Positions 33,440 through 45,774 of a DNA stretch of 64,000 nt are shown here, piece by piece (positions within the stretch are counted from its first letter, which is position 1; every line of letters begins with the position of its first letter). Origin of the DNA: Castanea sativa (lineage: Eukaryota > Streptophyta > Magnoliopsida > Fagales > Fagaceae). The notes under the pieces are model-generated. The model was not told where the DNA came from and did no database searches. It saw nothing but the letters and a program-made list of their open reading frames with translations. Made by a program: the position numbers and the translations under genes. The DNA is taken from the NCBI RefSeq assembly GCF_040712315.1, contig NC_134015.1, positions 22,259,614 through 22,323,613 of the forward strand, in the 5' to 3' direction.

Positions 33440-34219
33440 ATCATGCACGGTAGTAGAAAAGTAAATGACACCACGATATGATGACCCTGGAAACTGATAA
33501 AACGAACTGTTTCAAGATAGAAACTTATAGAGGATTTGACCTAGCAATCCTCAAGGTAAAGCAAATCCACTATAAGAGAATTGAAGTTTTTAAAATCATA
33601 TTTAACCCTAAATCTATTTCTACTTCAAGTAGTAACTTACTGATGACACAACCACGCGCAAACTCCTAATTCACAGAATTCTTCTCTTCTTGGATTTATT
33701 GCAACACAAGCATTTACACTTGTGACTTCGAGATCCCACTCAAAAGTTTCAGATCACCCTCAGTTATTGATTTTTGTAGCAGCAACTAAGTTCTATCACT
33801 ACTTGATTGTAGATCTTACTCCAATAGATTCTTGTGTAATTAGAAGGTACAAAACCTCTCAGATTTCACAAGGAGTAACACACAATTCTTCCAAAATTCT
33901 GAAAAACATAGTTAGGGTTTCCCTCTAATATGTGGACAAATTAGATTGAAACCCTAAACGTTTTCATGGGCTTGGGCCTAATTTAAAATTCTGTAGAATT
34001 TCTTTTTCTGCGATTCTCGATCGGTCGAGCCTAATTATCGATTGATCGAGCTTCGTAGATTGCAACTTCCCTTTTCTGCAGTCAGCTCAAACTTGAAACT
34101 TGAAACTTACACCTTTGAGCATTGCCTAACACATAGATTAGACATGTTTTGTTTTCGGTTTGCCAACACATACAAAATATGATTTTAAACACTTAATCCT
34201 AAAGCTTTAGAACCTAACA
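33440..34219 (-). mobile_element. copia-type LTR remnant
   Basis: Minus-strand sequence starts TGTTAGGTTCTAAAGC at 34219. It resembles the LTRs of element D (TGTTAGGACATATG) in its opening, in its CTCGAT/ATCGAG words (near 34015-34055) and in a late ATGACACCACGAT-like block (near 33465). No internal region accompanies it. The left end is approximate. Confidence 0.45.
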
Positions 34220-35239
34220 GTATGCGTACACACAACATATATGATATATGTATATATTTTCAGGTTACACATAATGTGACTCTATATAATATTGTACAAG
34301 TATATAACTTTTCCTTACTTTGGTATTTGGGTATTTTGATAAATCAATTATTGAATTAAATTATCTTATTATATGCTATCTTCTTATATGCTAATACTTA
34401 TAAAATATAGGATCATCGGAGATCTATAAATATTGCATAATAAATTATTTAAATTTTAAGTTTTGAGTAACACTATTTACTTGATGTTAGGTTGAAGCAT
34501 AATCTTAAATTGTTTTATGATTATGTTCAAAACTTATTTTAAATATGTTTTTTGAATTTATTTATAGACCGAACTGAAATTACCAAGCATTAAAAAAATA
34601 TGTTGTATTGCTCATGTTACTTGAACTAAAAGAGATGTCCTTTTCATAAAGGATTGGGGGTAACATATATTATGGATGTAGACAAAACCTAGGTACAGTA
34701 CCTTAGGTGCTGTTCTTTAAGTTCATCTTTTAAGATTCAGTCATGTGACTACTTAACTTAAAAATACAGTTCTATCTCATGAGAAAAAATCCACATGGCT
34801 GAATCTTAAGAGAGAAGCCTAAAAAACAACATAGAAGCACTATACCTAAGTCTTGCCATATGGATGCAATCCTATAAACAAGCAAGGTGGGTGTTACGCA
34901 CCCACCTTGTAACATAGTCTCCAAACTTAGATCAAAGGTTAGTAGACCAAGTACTTATCCATGTAATTTTCAATATCTAGATTGTAAATAGGAAATAAAA
35001 CTATGTACTTTATCTTAGATTGTATTTAGGACCAAAACTATGTAATTTCCTATGATTAGTGTACATTCATTATTAAATCAAAAAGATGAGGAATTTTTTC
35101 AATTTTTATTTTATTATTTATTCCAATAATTAAGTACGTGACAATTTCATTGTAAAACCCTTAATTTAAAAGTAAAAAATAATTAGTTGAATCTCCATTC
35201 TGGGTTTGGCCTAATACCAAAACGGGGCCAAGGGCGTGG
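34220..35239. other. AT-rich non-coding sequence
   Basis: No gene or clear repeat is visible in this stretch. Confidence 0.5.
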
Positions 35240-36059
35240 TCTCTCACATTATTTTATATGGGTCAACACAAATCCAACCAGTTTACTAAACGGATCAAGA
35301 TTCATCAATCCTAACATGACCTATTTATTAAATAGGTAACCAGATACAACATGTATAACCTGTTTAAATTGCAGGTCATGTTAGGGTTGATACAAATGAC
35401 CCGTTTAATAACTGGTTTGATTAATAGGTCATAACTGACTCAAATAACTTGTTTGATTAATAGGTCATACCTTATCCAAATAATCTGTTATCAATTCCTG
35501 TATATCTAAAATTATAGTACAACCATAAATCAAGTAATTAAAATTTAGTTACAACCATAAATCTAGTAATAATAACAAAAGCAAATAATTCTTTCCTTCA
35601 TTCAAAATAAAATTATTGGTCTAAGAGATTCCAATTTCTAACCACCAAATTCAATTATATGACAAAGTTCCATAATAATAAAAAAATAAAATCAAAATGA
35701 TTACATGTCATCCAAGTGTCATATCAAAAACTAAAAAACATCACAGATTAAGAGATTAAAAAGCCAAAATGATTACATGACATATCAAAATATCAATGAT
35801 GGAAATATCTAAGTCCAACCATCCAAGTGCCATATCAAAAACTAAAAGATATCATAGATTAAGAAACAAAATTAGAAGAAATTGAGGGTTCCTTTGAAGG
35901 GGTCATTCTTATGCTCATCCTTATTGATATTCATATTCATTATATCTTTAGTGAACTCTTCCAATTGCAATTGTACAAGTTCTACATAGCAAAAATTTAA
36001 TGAAACAGTAAAAACTTATCAAAACATTATAAATAAAAATATTAAAACTCATACAACCA

Positions 36060-37960
36060 ACATGTAAATAAAAAATATATTACCTATATCTGCAAACAAC
36101 CAACTTCTGCTAAAAACCAAAGTCTTCACAACATCATGTTTAAGTGCACTCTTAAATTGATCAATGACTCGTCCCCAACACTAAAGGTACATTCTGAAGC
36201 AATAGTAAAAGCATGAATGTTCAAAACATTGCAAGACATAGCAGCAAAATCTGGATACTGAAATTCATTTTCTTTCCAAAAAACAAGTATGTCTAGTTTT
36301 GCATTCCTATCTATTCTTGGTTCATACAAGTAGAGCTCTAATTGAGCGTTTTGTATATTCCTGACCATATTTATATTGTGAAAAGAATCAAATTCCTACA
36401 TATAAAAATAACATAATTGATGTCAATCTAAGTTGAATATAATAAGCATAATATGAAAAACAAAATAATTAAAAAAATAACATGCCTCATAAACAATGAT
36501 CCCTCATTAATTAGCATATTGTTCTTCAATTTCTTGAGTAGCTTGATTAGACCTTCCAGAAGATGTGGAAGGAGTAGGAAAATTACTCACATACTCTCCA
36601 AAGAGAGCAAATACTTTTTCACAAACCTTCAAATATTGGAGTGAACTAGCATACCCATGAAGCTTCTAAGAGCACCAATCTATAAAAGGAAGCTTATACC
36701 TAGAGTCTAAGACTACTGCTATGGCTGACACAACACCAAACTCTAACCAATACTTCTCAAATTTCACAAGCAATGGCTCTGCCATTTTTCTCACATACTC
36801 GTCCTCACTGTCACTTTCTTTCTTCACGGTAAACTAAATAATGAAAACTTGTAGAAAATATAAGTTGGTTGTTGGATATTTTGTGCTAGAAAATACCAAT
36901 GTAGCATCACAAAAAATAGCCAAGAACTTTTTAATTTTTTCTACCTTTTCCCATTCATCACCAGTAGGACAATGCTTAAAATTATAATTAATTAACTCTA
37001 GGTGTTAAAAAGCACGTCGATAAGAGAGAACACTTTGTAGCATTAGAAAAGTAGAATTTCATCTAGTAGATACATCTTGCCCTAAACCTTTCTTACCATC
37101 CAAATCCATTTGCTTAACATATTCATAAAAAAATAAATAAAAAATAAAAAATCCTCCCTTGTGAGCCTCTAACATAGTTTATGTTTTCACAATTTTTTTT
37201 TTTTTGGATAACAACATCAATTTCTTTCAAACCATCTTGTACAACCAAATTGAGAATATGAGCACAACAACGAAGATGGAAAAAATCACCATTACAAACA
37301 AGTGCTTTCTTATTTATAAACTAAGTTCTTAGCATGTCAATAGAAGCATCATTAGAGGAAGCATTGCTTAATGTCACACAAAAAATCCTATTCTCAATGT
37401 CCCACATAGAAAGCAATTTATAGACATTTTCAAATAAAGATACACCATTATGTGGTGGTGGCATTTAGCAAAAGTTCAACACCCTCTTCTGTAAGACCCA
37501 ATTAGATGTCCATAAATTAGATGTCAAACAAACTCTACCATGAGTAGATGTAAAAAACAATATCATCCTTTCTTCTTCTCTCTTATACATCTTAACCATA
37601 TCATTCTTAGTACTATTTCTAGAGATATATGGGACATCAAAACACAAGTAAGAATACATTGCTCATATACCAACATACTTAACAAACTGAAAAGGTAATT
37701 CATGCATTGTAATTGCAGGTTGCAACACATAACAAGTTCTTAAATTTTGCAGGATCAAATTTAAGTGAACTTACAAACAGTACATTTTGGCCAAGTATAA
37801 GCTGGCCAAAATTTAAGTATGCTTTTCTCTATCTTTTTATGAAGCAACTGAAAGAAATGTCAAACACTTGAAGTCCTCCTTCTTTTGTGGTCTGTGTCAT
37901 CAAGCTCATCTTTTAAGACAATGTCTTCTTCTTCATACTTAGTGTCAGTAAGATTCATCT
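36060..37960 (-). pseudogene. hAT transposase (zf-BED/RICESLEEPER-like)
   Basis: Read from about 37960 downward. A segment with GRVCLTSNLWTSN (near 37530) belongs to the central region of BED-type hAT transposases. Near 36980 is DEWEKVEKIKKFLAIF, then YPTTNLYFLQVF, AEPLLVKFEKYW and VVSAIAVVLDSRYKL. The C-terminal dimerisation domain reads LDILVFWKENEFQYPDFAAM followed by HAFTIASECTFSVG (36368-36126). The Pro normally seen in the last block is not at its usual place, and stops separate the parts. It would have cut and inserted the element; now it is inactive. Confidence 0.75.
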
Positions 37961-37965
37961 CACAT

Positions 37966-38316
37966 TACAACAAATGTGGACTATGGTGACGAAATCTAGT
38001 GAGGAAAAATAATTCATCTCTAAATGATAACATTCAGTGAGGAAAAGAAATATTCGTCCCCAGATACTATAAAAATTTTAAAAATGGTGACGAAGTCAAT
38101 ATTTCGTCTCTAAAGGCATTTAAATTGGCAACGAAATACTTTTGTCACCTATCATTTTTTATTTTAAATTTAGACACATAAGGGATAAAAAAAATTCGTC
38201 ACCAAGACATTTGGTGATTGAGATTATGTGACGAATGCTATTTTGTTACCATATGTCTTAGAAATAAGGATATTTCGTGACGAAAAGTGTCGTCACTATA
38301 GTCCACATTTGTTGTA
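37966..38316. mobile_element. small element with 26-bp terminal inverted repeats
   Basis: The left end TACAACAAATGTGGACTA at 37966 is matched at 38316 by its complement, over 26 bases with one mismatch. The interior consists of GTGACGAAAT and ATTTCGTCAC words in both orientations and has no ORF. It could be a CACTA-type miniature (related termini read CACTACAACAAAT) or a TA-duplicating Tc1/mariner type. Flanks do not decide. Confidence 0.7.
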
Positions 38317-38393
38317 TTCATCATTTTTCATCTAGACCAATTTAAAGAGAAATTTTTGATAAAAAATTTAGTTAAAATTTTTTGTAATTCTAA

Positions 38394-38850
38394 GATGATA
38401 GAAACAAGAAAACTTGATAAGAAATTATAGAGCAAAACAAATTAATTAAAATCAATAAAAAAAAAACAGATCAACTATTAGTTCTAAACAATCAACATTA
38501 CAGTGAATAATACAATTTATTTTATGATGGCAAAAACAAAGAAATTTGAAAAGAAATGATAGAGCACAACAAATTATTTTTTAAAAAAAATAATAAATCT
38601 AATATTAGTACTAAGCAATCAACATTATATAGTGATTAACACAAAAAACAAACAGGTCTTCAATTATTTTATTTTAAGATGACTGATACAAAGAAAGTAG
38701 AAAAGAAATAATAGAGTGCGACTAATTATTTAAAAAAAAAAAACAGATTTACGTACCATTAATACTTAATAATCAATATTATAGTGATTAACACAAAAAA
38801 CAAATGGTTCTATAATTATTTTATTTTAAGATGATAGAAACAAAGACTGA
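38394..38850. repeat. three-plus copies of a 131-153 bp tandem repeat
   Basis: GATGATAGAAACAAAGA-like starts occur at 38394, 38525, 38678 and 38830, each followed by AGAAATNATAGAGC and ATCAACATTAYAGTGA. It is AT-rich and non-coding. Confidence 0.8.
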
Positions 38851-39845
38851 TATATAGAGGAGAATAGGGGACTGATAGAGGCTTAAGACTGATACCTCAA
38901 GCAGCTATATTTAGTCGTAAGGCGTTGCTCCTATATATATATAAAATTAATCTGGTTGGGATTTTGGATACTTGTTGACTTGTCAAGATCACTATATTCT
39001 TTCTCTATTTTAAATTTTTTAGAAGTTGCAAGTTTGGACTATCACTGAGGTGCTTGTAATGTTGTTCGAAATTTCGTTTTACCATTGAGATATTGAATGC
39101 CATTATTGAAGTTTCAGCTTTTGTTTATAAGATAGTCACCAGAACTTTAATTTTTATTTTATTTTACTGAATTCCTTTCGGTAAATAGTTCTTGAACTTT
39201 AGTGGAGCTTTGCAAACTTGTAAGTTAAAGCTTATGGGTGTACGGCTGTTGTCACGGGTTCTGGACATCACAACTAATATAGAATAGAGATTAAACACTT
39301 CCTTTTATGTCCACAAACTGAAATTCAAAGGGTTGGATTGGTAAAAATTATTTTTGTCAACTTATTTTATTATTCAGTTTATTTTTGTTATTATTTATGG
39401 GTTTCATCGCACTTTTTGGTACTATTCATAGGTCTATTATTTCAATTAACTTTTACCTTTATTTACAGTATTTTTAGTAAAAAAATTTTAGTTTCAACAC
39501 GGATCCTAAACGGACCCTAAATTGGTAACATCACCACTGTCTAAATGAAAAAAATTTCTCAGTAGTCAAAATTTGAAAAATAATCTTGAAAATTACAAAA
39601 CCAATAATTGTTAGTCTGTTCACTGTTCACACTATGAAAGAAGCTAGGCTTAACCAGCTATTCTCAATCAAAGGGGCATTTCCACCGAATGGGTCACCAC
39701 CAGCATAGGCTATAGTTAAGCAGCAAATTGGAATTTGCTCCTATTCAAAGAAGGGGAAAAGAAGACAACCCTGCCAGTATTAGTATGTTCTCACTATGAA
39801 AGACAACTAGGCCCAACGTTAGTATGTTCTCACTGTTAACAATGC
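38851..39845. other. non-coding sequence
   Basis: No gene seen. A CACTATGAAAGA phrase occurs near 39630 and 39800, suggesting an older local duplication. Confidence 0.4.
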
Positions 39846-39975
39846 CTTCTCAACGTTGTCACTTCCACCAAACATTTAGTGGCAATAATTAAATAGAATT
39901 TGTGCCTATTCTTCTCAACGTTGTCACTTCCACCAAACATTTAGTGGCAATAATTTAATAGAATTTGTGCCTATT
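39846..39975. repeat. 65-bp direct tandem duplication
   Basis: CTTCTCAACGTTGTCACTT starts at 39846 and 39911; the copies differ at one base (an A or T in AATTNAATAG). It is a very recent duplication. Related AATAGAATTTGTGCCTAT recurs at about 40535. Confidence 0.95.
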
Positions 39976-41451
39976 CAAAATGTGTTACACAAACCCAGTA
40001 AAATTTAATTCCTTTCAAATCTCCTCCTTGTAATTGTCTTTCAGTAGTCAAACTGATTATTGCAAAATTATTCGTTGTGGGGGTATTTTGAAAGCCCATT
40101 CATCAGAAGAGACTTAAATAAATAAATAAATCAGAGAAGGAGATTGAATATTATAGAAAGAGGATGCTGGCAATGATGAGTTTAAGTACAACAACTACAT
40201 TCATCAAAAGGAAAGGGTGGCCGCATAGGCTCCATGAATAAGTTTGTTACAAAAACAAAGCAAGCAACAATGAATCAAATGTTTGAAAAAGGAGAATGTG
40301 ACAAATTGATCCAACAAATTGCTAGATTCTTCTACTCTAGCTAGTGCCATTCCTTTTAATTATGTCAAAAATCCGGAGTTTGTGTGAATGGTTGATATGA
40401 TCTCGATCTAGATTTGGAATTGGCCTTAAGCCACCTTCCTATCATGAAATTAGGGAAACATGCTTGAAGAAGGAGGTGAATTTTACTCCTAAATAAGGTC
40501 ACACTAGCCTAAGCTATAGTTAAACAGCAATTAATAAATAGAATTTGTGCCTATGTGTAAAATTTATTAATCACTTTCAAATCTCTTTGTGAATTTTTCA
40601 AGTAGGCAAACTGATTAATTTTGTCGTTACAGTCATCTCCCAACGGCATAAATCTAAGAGTTATTTTAAAATCACAATCTTTACCGTACTCTTTTTTCCA
40701 AACTATTTTATTTAGTAGGTTGTGACTAATTGTCACTTTTACATGAAACTACTATTTATAGTCAATTACGTCACAAGCGAACGTATATTAACATGACAGT
40801 AAATATTTGAGCAGATTTTCTCCTCACGTTTATGCATTGTGGGGCTAAAGCTAGCCTCACTGCGAAAGGTAATATACCTCGAGTACGTTGCCTATATGAC
40901 AATAAAAAAGTTGCTATCAGTAGCATGCTCCCATGAACGTATTATTATACATGCATTGTGTGGTTGTGGGGCTAAAGCCTTATCTTATCTTGTTCTATGT
41001 GACATCTATGCAGCCACGTAGCAAAGCCAATCTACGAGCAAATTGTATTACTCTTCAGGTACTGTAAAATGGGGTTTTGGTGAACAAAAAGAATTTCAAC
41101 GACCAATTACTCCTTGGTCCCAACTCCTGTCAATGCTTCTCATGGACGCATTGTTTTCTTTCCCACTGAAATAATTAGCATCTACCCTCCAATATGCGGT
41201 CCAACTCAGAGATCAACTAGAGTCGGAATCTGATGGCGACATAGGCTGAACAGAGCAATTGGCCAGAAAGGAAAAGTTGAAGCAAATTTTTAAACAGTAA
41301 ATATTTGTTCACACAATATCTATAATAATTGTAAACAAGAAAAGGTGATGTCCACACATTTAAAACGTAAAAGGTGGATGCGTATTGAGGATGTGAAATA
41401 AACTTATTTCTTTCCTTATAAATTAAATAAAGTTAAAATTGACAAATAAAG
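39976..41451. other. non-coding sequence left of the LINE
   Basis: No gene seen. A GTGGGGCTAAAGC phrase is present near 40840 and 40967. Confidence 0.4.
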
Positions 41452-41466
41452 AAAACTAGATTTATA
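41452..41466 (+). repeat. left target site duplication of the LINE
   Basis: AAAACTAGATTTATA, identical to 47224-47238. Confidence 0.9.
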
Positions 41467-41870
41467 GAACGCATCAAGTGGAGGAACCCATCGTGCTGAT
41501 GTACTTCCAGTTCTCGGCCTGACGTCCGGTTTATTCGCATCCAAGAATTCCATCACCAATTCTTTAGCTCGTGCCCCAACCTCATGAAGTGGCCAGACAG
41601 ATTGCTTCTCTCTCAATCGGTTTCACCTCTGCCACAAGCTCCATGCAATTGTAGCGAACCAAGCCACATGAAATCCTGACCCTTTACGCAACACCTCCTC
41701 CAATAAGTCAAAAAACGTTCTAAAGCCTTTTCTATAATACAGAGCAAAAAAGAGTTCAGACTTCCATACCGACTGAGCCTGCTCACACAACCAGATGCTA
41801 TGCATAAGAGACTCTTGAAAATCTCCACACAGCTCACAGTCTCCCCAATAGGGAGCTAAAAGACTAGGAA
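41467..41870 (-). pseudogene. LINE ORF2: zf-RVT region and start of RNase H (inverted arm)
   Basis: The minus strand reads GDCELCGDFQESLMHSIW with CEQAQSVWKSELFF, the Cys/His zf-RVT domain that follows RT in plant L1 ORF2. It continues AWFATIAWSLWQRRN and, after a shift, REKQSVWPLHEVGARAKE to PPLDAFYK at the insertion edge. In an intact element this would join directly to the RNase H domain, which is here found 5 kb away on the other strand. Confidence 0.8.
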
Positions 41871-42233
41871 GAACTAAAAGACTAAGAAGGAAATAGAATA
41901 AGGACAAACTAAGGTAAACTATAAAAATAACTACAAGACGAACACACTGACTAGATAATGGAAGTATAAGAAGATCATGGAAGCTCATTAATGGCTTATA
42001 TTGCTAAAATACTATAGAAAATAATAGCAAAATATAAAATAGAACATAGAACAAGATACAACAAACTGATGAATATTATTAGATTGAACAAGTTTTTTAC
42101 AGAACTAGAAGACATAAACTGGAAAATATTACACAAGTGGCTAACTCTCTATTTCTCTCTAATTTTACAACTCTGGAATTTTTTCAACTCTCTCAAGTCT
42201 TTCAAGTCTTGCTGAACTAAGGAAACAAAAGGC

Positions 42234-42243
42234 CTATTTATAG
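42234..42243 (-). promoter_or_regulatory. caulimovirid promoter TATA box
   Basis: The minus strand reads CTATAAATAGG about 300 bases after the end of the RT-RNase H frame, followed by a GTTTCC…GAGAGAG-rich leader. This matches the single genome-length promoter of caulimovirids, which lies between the end of the polymerase region and the leader. No primer site was recognised in 41880-42200. Confidence 0.65.
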
Positions 42244-42549
42244 GCAAATAATTTACAAAAAGACAAAATATTTTACAGTCAAAAGATGTAAGTGCCGACT
42301 TTCTTCTTTACAGTTGTCCAAAATGTGTGAAGGTTCTGTGCCAGTTGTCTTCTGGATGTGCAGAAAATATTCGCTTCCGAATTCATTGCTGACAATAGAT
42401 ATAATGAAACTGAGGAAAAGGACGAAGCTATCATGCAATGCATAGTTGGTAGCTTGAAGAGAGTGTGACGGCAATAGAGAAAGGAAAAACCAAAAGTGGG
42501 TCCCGCAACTTTTTTTTTTTTTTCATATATCTTTTATACATATCTATCT

Positions 42550-44286
42550 TTAATCATCTCTTCCTTGAAACCATTCTTCATCAATATCTGCATCTAGGTC
42601 ATGGTTATGGTAATAAGGATCATCGAAGCCAAAAGGATTAGGCATTTTCCAATGGTCTTCATGTGGCCATTGTTGTCTGCAAACATCTGGGTCGGCTGGT
42701 ACTATGTCTGGAAAGATTCTCTGATTGAGAGATTCTGTCATTGTGAGTGAATAGTGACAGGATATCCAAGATACGTCCATGTGTGTGTGAAGAGTACCAT
42801 AAGCATTTGTTACCCAATGTACATCTGGAGGGTGGAAAATTCCTTCTGCGTGAACATTATTTTTGGAATTTAGCTTTGCTACTATACATGCAGAAGTAAT
42901 TTTGTGACCAAAACGGGGGTGACCTATTCTGTGATATTTGAACCATTGACCATCATGAGCATCATTTTTCAAAATTTCTCGCCAGAATTTGTGAAAATAC
43001 TTATTCTTTTGAGGAAAAACATATGAGAAGAATTGTGGTTCAAAATGGAGGCACAAGTAGTACTCATTGAGTAAGTACCACATGTAAAGGTAATGTACAA
43101 CAGTCCAGTTTGATATCCAAAATGCAAATGGAGTTTTCCATGGTTGCTCAATTTCTGGGAAAAGGGCAAGGAAATGGCTTTGGTGTTGTTTGAGGTAATC
43201 ATGGAGGACTCGAATGATTCTTTTGGATCTGGCTTGGAGGGTCAGGGTTTTTATTTGGTCTTTTATTTCTGGGGGAAGGGTTTCTATCATATTCATGATA
43301 TCATTAGAGGATGAAGTAGAGGGGTCTGAGGATGAGGATGGATCTGTTATTGGGTATACACATAAGGGTGGAGGAATTATTGTGGTATGAAGGACTGGAG
43401 GCTTTCTAGAAAGGTAATCAGTGATAAGGTTATCTGTACCTTTGATGTGTTTGACTTGGAAGGACCATTGTGAAAACCAATTTGACCATCTGAGTAACTG
43501 GGGATGGGGGAGCATTTTTCTTTTGAACTTGAGCATTTTTGGAAAAGAAGACATGTCCATTTCTACAAGAAAATTGTGACCAAGGAGGTGAAACTGGAAC
43601 TTTTCAATGCCATGTTTGACTGCTAGGATTTCTTTGAAAGTAGAATGATAATGGAGTTCTGAAGGCTTGAATGCACCACTTTTGTATCCACAAATGTTTC
43701 TTTTGCCATCAATTTCTTCAAAGAGAGCTGCTGCCCAATACTCATCACTTGCATCTGTTTGTAGAATTCTTTTTCCTGTTCTTGGAATCTGCAAAGGGGG
43801 AAGTTTTGCTGCTAATTTTTTCAATTGTTGAACTGCTTCTGTATGAACTGAATTCCATTCTGGGGGAGATTTTTTCAACAACTTGGACAAACAATCTCTG
43901 TGTCTGGAAATTTTTGGGATGAAATCTGACATGTAGTTAACAATTCCAAGAAACTGTTGGATCTGTTTGGTGCTGGTGAGCGTATCTGAAAATTCACTAA
44001 GAAAGACTGCTATGTGAGGCTGCAAAGTGTACTTTCCATCTGAAATGTTTACGCCCAAGAAGTCAATAGAAGATACTCTTATGACCATTTTCTTTTCTGA
44101 AAGTATTATCCCTTGAGCTTTTACTAAATTATAGAATTCAGTAAGCAATTTTTCATGGGATTCTGCATCTTTTGAGAATAGGAGGATATCATCTACATAG
44201 ATCAATGCATTTGACAACAATGGTTCGAACAGCGTTACCATTGCTTTTTGGAATTGAGATAGAGCATTTTTTAGGCTAAAAGGCAT
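42550..44286 (-). pseudogene. caulimovirid RT C-part, RNase H and long C-terminal extension
   Basis: A 578-codon open stretch. Residues 1-90 complete the RT palm and thumb (ALIYVDDILLFSKD near 27-40; both aspartates kept). Residues about 170-295 are RNase H, with RILQTDASDEYWAAAL, the Glu in FKEILAVKHG and the Asp in FLVEMDMSSF, ending at DYLSRKP. Residues about 297-578 form an extension I do not recognise: a Ser-rich linker, a helix (PPEIKDQIKTLTLQARSKR), an aromatic-rich region (FFSYVFPQKNKYFHKF), and an acidic end. Caulimovirid polymerases usually end shortly after RNase H, so the extension is notable. The start of the frame is not a real start codon; it continues the RT begun at 44624. 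Absence of stops over 1.7 kb suggests a fairly recent or well-preserved copy. Confidence 0.8.
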
Positions 44287-44324
44287 GATAGTCCATTGGT
44301 AATGGTGGTTTGGAATGCAAAATT

Positions 44325-44624
44325 CTATCTTGTATCTTTCTTCTGATGGATTCCTAATTGCCAGAATCCTGCTTTGAGATCAAACTTTAAAAATACTTTG
44401 GCATGGGAAAGATGTTGGAAAATGGCACTTTTGTTTGGCAAAGGGAACTTGTCTTCAACAAGGAAATGATTAAGATCTTGGTAATTAATTACCAATCTAA
44501 GCTTTCCTCGGACTTGTTCTGCATGTTTGTTAACATAGAAAGCTTCACACGCCCATGGAGACGTTGTGGGTTCAATGAGGTTTTCTGAAAGAAGAGTGGA
44601 TAACTCCTGCTTAGCTAGGGTCAA
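44325..44624 (-). pseudogene. caulimovirid RT N-terminal part
   Basis: This holds RT fingers and palm: QELSTLLSENLIEPTTSPW, KLRLVINYQDLN and FLKFDLKAGFWQLGIHQ with the first catalytic Asp. It is separated from the rest of the RT by a frame break near 44305 and from the protease part by one near 44650. It belongs to the same polyprotein as its neighbours. Confidence 0.8.
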
Positions 44625-44674
44625 ATTTTCTTGGATTCATACCTTTATGACTAGCTTTTGTGGGGTTAACATCT

Positions 44675-45727
44675 TCATTCTTTTTTAAGGGAAGGGTTAT
44701 GAAAAAGGTTGGGTTTCTGGTGAAGGAGGTCAAATCCTATGAGGAGGTCTCTGCCTGTGAGGGGGGATCCAAGGACTTGGTGTTTAATGGTAAGGGTTGG
44801 AAAAATTCGAATGTGAATGGGCTTACTTTTCTGGGTAATCAGAAACGTTTCTCCATTGGCTGCTCTGAACATCTGATGATGGGGTAGCCAAAAATCTTCT
44901 GGTAGAATCTTAGGATGGAGGATTGTTGCTGCTGCTCTTGTATCAAACAAAGCTATTACTAGGATGGGTCTAGAATAAGTATCAAGGAGGATGTGAACTT
45001 GAGCTATTGGTGTGGGGCCAGTGATTGGGGCTATAAGAGGCTGAGATGTGTATATGGTTTGGATTTCAAGGTCTGAATCATCAGTATTGCTTGAATCTGA
45101 CTCATCTTCTGAGGTTGAATAAGCCATGATTGCCAAGGCTTGAGGAGAATAATCGTCATCCAGGGAAAAGAGTGATTCAACATCTGAAAATGGGGTATCA
45201 TCTGCATGAATTTGGGCTTGCTCCAAAAGCTTTGCTGCTTTTTCTCTTTTTGGACATTTTTTTGCAAAATGACCGGGTTTTCTACATACAAAACAAACTT
45301 TTGAAGTTTTACCTTTGAACTGCTTTCTTCTTAGAAACTTCCATTTCTTTTTTCTGAAAAACTTCTTCTTTGGATGAGAATTTTTCTTCTTCCAAGAGTA
45401 CTTCTTGTAATGATCTCTTCTCTTGGTTGGACAAGCACAAGTTTTGTCATAACATTTGATCTGCAAATCTTTCCTTTTACAATTGTCTTTAAGCTTGCTG
45501 TGGATCTTGTCAATTTCTGAAAGAAACTTTCTTTGATTGCAGAGTTTTTCCAAAGCAATGAGGACATGCTGATTAATTTCTCCTAAAGAGGCTTGCTGCA
45601 GGGTGATTTTTTGAAGATTCATCATGCGAAAAGTCTCATCACCTAGTGGTTCTGGGAATGAATTCAGGAAAGTGTGCTTGGAATTGACATCATCAATGCC
45701 ATTAAAGGCGTAGTACCTGCTTGACAT
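44675..45727 (-). pseudogene. caulimovirid capsid C-terminus with zinc finger, and protease
   Basis: A 350-codon open stretch. Residues 85-140 are Cys- and Lys-rich. Residues 145-158 form a CX2CX4HX4C knuckle (CFVCRKPGHFAKKC), as at the capsid end of plant pararetroviruses. An acidic Ser/Asp-rich stretch follows (about 175-225). The protease comes after it; the active site reads FDTRAAATIL where DTG or DSG is expected, so the essential Gly is replaced. The first residue is not the true start: viral similarity continues a little upstream (to about 45775) before LINE sequence begins. Confidence 0.75.
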
Positions 45728-45774
45728 TCTTTCAAAACCTGGTGGGAATTTTTTGAAGAGGATGAACTTGGTGC

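Larger units (their letters stand above)
35240..38350 (-). mobile_element. decayed hAT transposon with transposase
   Basis: A hAT transposase pseudogene (minus strand) is followed by a non-coding 3' part (35262-35560) rich in GACCCGTTTAAT and GGTCATACC words. That part is clearly related, in the opposite orientation, to the hAT fragment at 11691-12135. The outer termini are not preserved: the expected GGGGTGGCAA end is replaced by unrelated sequence near 35240. A second small element is inserted or adjoining at 37966-38316. Confidence 0.65.

Noticed and set aside
40839..41021. 60-codon ORF with Cys-rich end
   Set aside because: No similarity recognised and no supporting signals.
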